From NCBI GenBank assembly GCA_020081605.1, contig JAHREC010000038.1, positions 1-64,000 on the forward strand: DNA of 64,000 nucleotides, written 5' to 3'. Each line of letters begins with the position of its first letter. The stretch's first letter is position 1. The DNA is from Albifimbria verrucaria (taxonomy: Eukaryota; Ascomycota; Sordariomycetes; Hypocreales; Stachybotryaceae). Shown here piece after piece: positions 57,887 to 64,000 of the stretch. Under the pieces are notes generated by a model. The model was not told the origin of the DNA, searched no databases, and saw nothing but the letters and a program-made list of their open reading frames with translations. The position numbers were made by a program, and so were the translations under genes.

Positions 57887-59109
57887 TCGTGGCGGTTCCT
57901 AATCGACGATGTGTTCTACACAGATGGTCGGGCCTGAAATCAAGACAGCATCACATACCATGTCCGGACGTAAATTGATGGAAACTGTAGCAGTGGTGGC
58001 AGTTTCTGCTCAACTCATCATATGGTAGACGTGAGTTTGGATCAACAGGACCGCATGCATGCCAGCAAGTATCGTGACCAAATCCCAATGCTTCTCGGTC
58101 CCGAGTAATGCGCTGTATTGGTTCACCGAAAGAGACACAGTGGCTGGCTATGATGACTTCGATATAGGCAACTGCTAATTCCTGAGCATGCCCATACCCC
58201 GGAAAATTGAATAGACTGATCCCTCGCCTGAGAAGTGGTGTCGAAAGCCAAGAAGGTGTATCGAATTTATACGATCAAAGATCGATATCTCCACCACCTC
58301 CACCATTGACCCTCATGCCAGCATTAAACTTGTAGTTAAGGTACTGCGCGGGCACTCGACCGCCGCTTCTTAGGCCTGAACTAGTGGGCTCGCTTCGGTA
58401 CCGCTGATAAATCGAAGGAGGAGATAGAGCGACCGTGGAGGATCAGTCGTTGGCCGCAGAAAATTGGTTAGAGGGGTTGTTTGGAACCATCGCCGTTCAT
58501 CGAGTTGTAGTTTCGTCTTGCTGGTTTTTAGTTTCTTCGAATCCGCTGCAGGACTAGTTTCATCGTTCGCGATCCGGTGTTGTGATTCGCAGCTAGGAGG
58601 GTCGTGATATGCACGGCAGCTGTAGTGCCTGCGATATATCTCGTCTTCGTACCATTGACGACAGTCGCCAGTTCTCTACCCTGGGCGTTGATGGGCGCCT
58701 GCGAGCGTTTGTTCCAAATGGCATGGAACGATGACGTTCGTCAGAGCTGGAGCGAGAGGGAAAGATGTTAAGTGGAAGCTTCACCTGTGAAGGAGGTTTA
58801 CCTGCCTGACCATTGACAGGGTAACAATAACACATCCAGGCTTTAACTGTAGACAATTGGACAGGGGTCCCAGGTTCAAGCGACCATCCTCCCCACACCC
58901 TGAACGAATCCTCCCTGTCCCCTTAACGGATAGAGTAAAGTCACCAGCCGCTATACTGTACAGCCCTTGTCTCATCTGAACAATGCTATTGTGCACGTTC
59001 CTCAACCTGGACGTCCTTTCGGAAAACTTGGTTCCGACGGCCGAGTCCCTGTAAATTACAGCCAGCCAGAAAAGGGAGCATACCACGGAGACATACATCA
59101 GCTCGCTCC
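57887..59109. other. Intergenic region
   Basis: Overlapping minus-strand frames (58593-58898, 58781-59143) without domains; nothing called. Confidence 0.45.
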
Positions 59110-59346
59110 ATGTCGAACACCACAATGAACGACCAATCTGCAACCTCGAACTCTCCTAATAGGGGCGTGCAACGAGCACCAACAACAAGCTTCTTGACGA
59201 AGACACCGTTACTAGATTTCTTTGTGCTTTATTTATCCTACATGTGCACTTGGCTCCTCACAAATAATCCGATACTTACCGCAGGAGTTCTTCTCGTCTG
59301 GGCTGCGTCTCGATTCCAGGTGTCAGGGCCAAAACGCGGCAGTTAA
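59110..59346 (+). CDS. Possible small membrane protein
   Basis: ATG 59110 opens 78 codons: a polar N-terminus rich in Ser/Asn, then a hydrophobic region (LLDFFVLYLSYMCTWLL, ILTAGVLLVWAASRF) that could form two membrane helices, and a short basic end. It is not recognised. The size and hydrophobicity allow a real small protein, but there is no supporting context and the opposite strand is partly open too. Confidence 0.25.
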   Translation: MSNTTMNDQSATSNSPNRGVQRAPTTSFLTKTPLLDFFVLYLSYMCTWLLTNNPILTAGVLLVWAASRFQVSGPKRGS

Positions 59347-60843
59347 GGATGGGCTGACGGTAATAAAGATGATAACTTGAGAGACGTCGCGGGAGAGATC
59401 CCAGGGAAGAAACGATAAAGAAACACCACGGATGGAATGGAGCATTCAACCACACGAAGGAGCGGAAGATACATAGAGCCACTTGGGGCTTTTCAATCAT
59501 TTCGAGATTCGAACCGACATATCTATGGCACGCGCATACATAACCTTGAACGTCGAGCTCTTCCACTGGATATGAACTGCGAAATCTAGAAGTCTTCCTG
59601 TTGCGCACAACGAGTTTCTGATATTACAAGAAGGACTTGTCAAAATCTTTCCTCAGCCTTATGTATTGTTATCTTGCCTCGACTAACACCTTCAGTGAAT
59701 CTCCTGTGGTGGTTGAAAGATCATGCTCACTACAATCTTCAGATGCAGGTTCTGTCTAATATATCTCTGATTTCATCATATGAACCGGCGAGCGCATGGG
59801 GCGTGACTGAAATGCACTGGAAGTTGTGATGGAGCTTGCTTTGGAGTCGGAGCGTTGTTGACGTAAACCATGATCGTCAGCTATGAGCTACGCTGTGTAA
59901 TAAACGCTACCTCAAGCCTCTCTGTGGCAATAATTAATTTCGGCATCGAATGCGATGCTTCAGTGGGACTGAGGTTATCTCAGCCCATGATGAACAGCTT
60001 GACTGTCGCGATGGAACAGATACCCAGATTTCACGAGGCCTTCTCTGTAACCCTCAGAACATACACCTAAGGCAATAACATGTTGGAGGCAGGCTCTATT
60101 GGCTTAAGCACTGATTTGGAATGTGGGTTCATACGATAAGGCAAAATTGTAACTTAAGGATAGTCAATCCCTGGTTCGTTGGGTAGTGCCATGAAAGTTA
60201 TCCGAGTTACACGGTGTGTTGGTTAGTGTGCCAATCAACACTGTTATTGTGGTGGAACAATTCTTCACGAAGCGTGCCGACATGTTGCTGGAAGTGGAGA
60301 CTTTCAGCATACTTCATCACAAATCGTCTTTTGACAATCTTCAACAACGTAAGGTCGCCAGCTGCCAATCTCAACAGAGATTCCCTGCGATGCACTGTGA
60401 TGAGATTACCTCTTGTTGTTGTTAGGTACATTTCCTGCATTAGCACCGGCGGCTAGGCTTCAACGAGGCAAGGGTTGAGTTCGCAATCTTGTGTTCACGA
60501 CGTGTTACGTGTTTCCAATAAAAGTAATGCGCATGCTGCCGCGGGCTGGGCCGTGACCTTTGTCCGTCATGGACGAAAAGGCCTATAACATGCCTATTAA
60601 CGTAGCCGTAGGGAATTTGAAACAGGGCGAAGATAGTTTCGAAGGCAAAGTCAATTGAAAGGAGGGACACGTTGGCAACTAATGAATGTGGCAATGATAA
60701 GGCTGTTTCATGTATAAAATTACGTGATGTCCACATAGGATCACTTGAGATATCAATATAAAGCGCTGCTCAGCTGCTTCTCCGTCTTTCACCTTAATCT
60801 TATCCCATATCAGCTACCCAACTAATACATACGTCAAGCCACC
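59347..60843. other. Intergenic region
   Basis: No gene supported; frames on both strands at 60207-60456 overlap and cancel out. Confidence 0.5.
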
Positions 60844-61392
60844 ATGTCCCAGAATCGTGCTTTCGGTCTGCCAATGGAACTAGGAGAGAATAGATCCTTG
60901 AATCTGCTAGAGATGATAAAGGAAAAAGGACCTTTGAAGACATTCTTAGAAACGATACCTGACCTTACGGTAAGGATCCGTATCTTTTGTAGCAAACTTG
61001 CTAACCATAACAAGGAGGAGAAAAAAAAGGATCAAAGATGGCTACATGCGTGCAACTGGGATTCCGCCAGATCAAGCTGGAGAGCTCTGCATGTCATGCG
61101 ACATTTTAGTCGAAAAGATCGCCCAAACTATCTTCGATACGAACACAAGTGAAAAAGAATTCACCATCTTGTGTCAGATTCTGACGTGCCTTGCCATTGG
61201 GAAGGAGCCTATAACGTTAACTAAGGGGACCAGTCGATTCTGAGACGAACTATAGGAAAGAAGCGCAAACAGTTTCTGGGTCTGATTCTGTTCCCAGAAG
61301 CGCTGAAGGACCTGGCAAATAGTCGCTTTCACGCTAGGCAGTACCCTGAACTTAATAAGGTTCTTCAAAATTATGCAAAATATGCTTGGTAG
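60844..61392 (+). CDS. Possible multi-exon hypothetical gene
   Basis: ATG 60844 (in CCACCATGTCC, a good start context with a CT-rich leader) opens an exon of 42 codons ending at a GTAAGG donor (60970). After a probable intron with a GCTAACC branch site, an open segment reads GYMRATGIPPDQAGELCMSC and ILVEKIAQTIFDTN, and a third segment reads KKRKQFLGLILFPEALKDL to TAG 61390-61392. The phases do not fit exactly with the splice sites I can see; an eight-A run near 61020 may hide an indel. No family recognised and no membrane segment. Either a small real gene or one just broken. Confidence 0.35.
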
Positions 61393-62595
61393 TCGCCGTG
61401 AAGTCATGGGCCAAAAGGGCATAATCGTCATTAACATATTTCGCTATACAAAACCGATAAACAGTCCGTGTTCCATACGACGGTTCTCTCATGATCATTC
61501 TTCGGTACTGTGGTCTGATTAGTTGATACAGGACATAGTCGCAATTACAACTACGTTAACCATATCGGGCTTAATATGGATCCGGGCGCGGGTGTAGGCT
61601 AGTGAAGGTGTTGGGTGGTGTATGCTCGCCACCGTGGATGGAGGAAGACGTATGTCGAGACAAGGGTGGCTGCCAGGGGACAAGGGGGCATAGGATGTTT
61701 GGCCACCCTCCACCGTGCTGCAAGATCCTTGTCTAGCTAAACTGACTCTTTGCAAGGGTCAACCAACGATGTCCCAAGCCTGTTGATTGCCTGAGGCGTC
61801 CGCCACCACCCTCCTCCGTGGAGACAGCCTCATATCGATCCAGTCAAATGTTCCGTGCCGCGCTGGAAAACCCATGCGCAGGGGGCCACGCAACTTCCTC
61901 AAGATTTTGAGTGCCTGAAATATCAGAAATGCCCCCTCCCCTAATGTGGTCGGCGAAGCGATCGCACCTAATTTCTTCGCGCAACGCTCGAGTTGTTGGC
62001 ATGCACGAGCAGCACATCCTTCCCGTTCGCCTCTCAATGTCTTCCCATCATTATTGAACTATAAGATTCTAATAGTGGTACGTCTGCTCCATCATGACTA
62101 TTTGTGATGCAATACAACTGATGTCTATTATTTCGGTATCGAGCTGACCGCTGTTGCAAAGGCACGGGACCGCGTTCTCCATCCACCAAGCTTTGGCACT
62201 GGAAACATCGACCCTGTTAGGGCGTTGTGCTGTCAAGGTCTTTCTCCTTCCTCCATAACCTTTTTAAGCTCGACTTAACCAGCGTAACAACCATCAGTCT
62301 GAACCTATAGCGCTACTACGAGCATCATTTCACAAGACTGCGATTCAATCTTCCTGCCCAGCGTTGGAACAGCAATATTGGCATGCGGTCGGACTTTTTG
62401 TGTTTCTTTAACTGGTCCTCTTTGCCTCTCATCCTTGAATGGCTCAACCAAAAGTAACGCTCTAAGCTACGAAACGGATCCACCCCTGACCAGCTACCTT
62501 CAGGTTACCGTCCTCAACTTCTGTAACTGACACCGCACGAAGCAATAAACGATCAAAAAGCAATAGCTATATCAGGAACCAATCTGATATATCCC
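61393..62595. other. Intergenic region, promoter side of the F-box gene
   Basis: No gene seen; short frames only (61519-61755 and 61759-62037, minus strand). Confidence 0.5.
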
Positions 62596-63827
62596 ATGGA
62601 GTTTCCTCAATTTTCTCGATTTTCTCCAGAAATTATGAAATCGATAATCGAAGCTTGCGACACTAAAATGTTTCGGCCTCTCAGCACAACCAATAGAACT
62701 TGTCGTCTTTGGTCGAAGCCGTTCCTATTTCATTCAATTTACCTTGGTGGAGATAGAAAAAATTTCCAAAAATCTCTACAAATGTTCCTTGCCTCGGATA
62801 TCCCACGCCTTGCGAAGTGAGAATATTCATATACTCATTCTCATTTCTGGATTACCCCGAAACTAATCTCAAAGATCTCAGGTTTGCCAGACTTGAATTG
62901 TCACAGACAACTGTTAAGGAGAACTTAGAATCCGATAACAAAATTCTGCCTTCGTTAATTATCGATGCCATTTCGGCCATGGCGAATCTGAAGGGCTTAA
63001 GACCAGACTTTGGCCAGTTATCACGAGTTGAAAGCAAGTCCTTCATCGAAAAACTCAAGAGCCTGGACAAACAATGGTTCTTCTCACATCTAATACTCGA
63101 TCTCAATATTGAATACATCTTTGACGAAGATTCCTGGCACGATGTTCTGCAATCAATCCTTGCGAAGCTCAATCTAGCAAGCCTTCAATCCATCCATGCC
63201 ACATATTCACCCGGTTCTGATCTAGATGAAAAGATCGTGTGGAGGCCATACCCTGGGCTCAAGGAGCTCCATGTAAACAGGATAATTTCGAAACAATGCA
63301 ATCTGCTCGATTCATTTCCCTACCTTCATGTCAACCTTGCCCGTAAGCATCACAAGTCACTAGAAAAACTTGTCTTTGGGCTGGAGTATGGATGTGAATA
63401 TACTACAGAACCTAGCAGCACCACTCTTGAACAATTTGTAAGGTTTCAACGAAATTTTGAACTCTAGCAGCACAGGTACTGATAGTATGTGTCACAGTAT
63501 AATTACTATGGGCTGTTGATAAAGGAATTGCGCCAGTTTCAATCCCTTCGGTGTTTTTATCTCTATATTCATGAAAACCAGCTTAACTCTCAATTTGTTG
63601 ATTACAGTGCTGGTAATGCAGACGCTACTGGAATCTGGATTGAAGATTTAATACGAAGAATCGGAAGAGATGTTGATCATCTGCAAATAATCTGCATTTT
63701 CAATGACACCTCCATATACAAGGGGCACAAAAGTGGCGGCAGTATGCGGGTTGATTCTTACCCTTGCGAGAACAAAGGAGCCTCCTGGCGAGCTAAGACC
63801 CTAAAAAGTGGATGTAGTGACCAGTAA
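62596..63827 (+). CDS. F-box-domain protein, three exons
   Basis: Exons 62596-62816, 62882-63437 and 63498-63827 join in phase across introns of 65 bp (GTGAGA..CTCAG) and 60 bp (GTAAGG..CACAG), giving about 368 residues from an ATG at 62596. The N-terminus has the F-box pattern: FSRFSPEIMKSIIEACD, then RPLSTTNRTCRLWSKPFLFH. F-box proteins bind Skp1 and bring substrates to an SCF ubiquitin ligase. The rest is leucine-rich and irregular (LNLASLQSIHATY, YPGLKELHVNRI, LRQFQSLRCFYLYI), suggesting an LRR-like substrate-binding part as in many fungal F-box proteins; the substrate is unknown. The end (TGA-free tail to TAA 63825-63827) may be cut early, since relatives vary greatly in length. The gene appears intact, unlike many neighbours. 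Confidence 0.7.
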
Positions 63828-64000
63828 CGGAACGGCAACTATAGAAAAGGGTCAAAGGACTGGGCAGCCTTACGAAGCGACAACAAAGCAACACAGGGGG
63901 CTTTTTATGATTATAGCTTTTAGTTGCTCCATTTCTATTGTTTTCAATCTGCAGTTCGCATATGAGAATTTTCCAATTATTTTTGCACCGTCGCTAGTTA
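63828..64000. other. 3' flank of the F-box gene
   Basis: No feature seen before the window ends. Confidence 0.6.

Noticed and set aside
59500..59600. GGTTCGAATC on the minus strand, resembling a tRNA T-loop
   Set aside because: No matching acceptor stem, D-arm or anticodon arm could be folded around it.

Overview
The window looks like nuclear DNA from a filamentous ascomycete, most likely a sordariomycete and possibly Hypocreales. Genes carry several short GT-AG introns (45-85 bp, often with a CTAAC- or CTGAC-like branch site), sit far apart on both strands, and include families typical of such fungi: a GH128 glucanase, an F-box protein, a RING-H2 ubiquitin ligase, an Nma111-type HtrA protease, a secreted L-asparaginase and 7-helix membrane proteins. 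The genus is inferred, not shown. No bacterial operon, CRISPR array, rRNA or convincing tRNA is visible.

Layout. 1-8.6 kb: no gene I can defend, only simple repeats and a duplicated 43-bp segment. 8.6-13.5 kb: a small four-exon Cys/His-rich protein, a five-exon protein of unknown function with a decayed tandem repeat inside one intron, a short secreted-peptide frame with a stop, and a 7-helix membrane protein. 14.9-16.5 kb: a RING-H2 ligase of the RNF115/126 type with disturbed frames. 19.9-21.0 kb: an L-asparaginase pseudogene. 24.5-24.9 kb: a broken fragment of the coiled-coil/zinc-finger gene found whole at 35.9-37.7 kb. 26.0-29.6 kb: a second 7-helix protein and an unknown gene. 32-39 kb: AT-rich, with two copies of a miniature inverted-repeat element, a 22-bp-arm hairpin element, the coiled-coil/C2H2 gene and a large fold-back repeat. 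40.3-41.3 kb: an intact GH128 hydrolase. 41.9-49.0 kb: a disrupted unknown gene and a truncated, frame-broken nma111 copy. 52.3-54.9 kb: a Ty3/Gypsy-like remnant cut off before reverse transcriptase, and an unknown frame. 55.6-57.0 kb: a broken conserved fungal protein. 57.5-61.4 kb: weak candidates only. 62.6-63.8 kb: an F-box gene.

Main message: apart from a few intact genes, much of the recognisable coding sequence is decayed. Nonsense codons are often of the C-to-T / G-to-A kind expected from repeat-induced point mutation (RIP), mixed with single-base frameshifts. This suggests an accessory, subtelomeric or repeat-rich compartment holding duplicated and discarded genes. Some single-base shifts could be assembly errors. 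I found no coherent new multi-gene system. The most interesting items are the dispersed coiled-coil/C2H2 family, the inverted-repeat elements, the minisatellite-bearing intron and the unusual density of pseudogenes. Intron positions are my own reading of splice signals and phase and have not been tested against transcripts.
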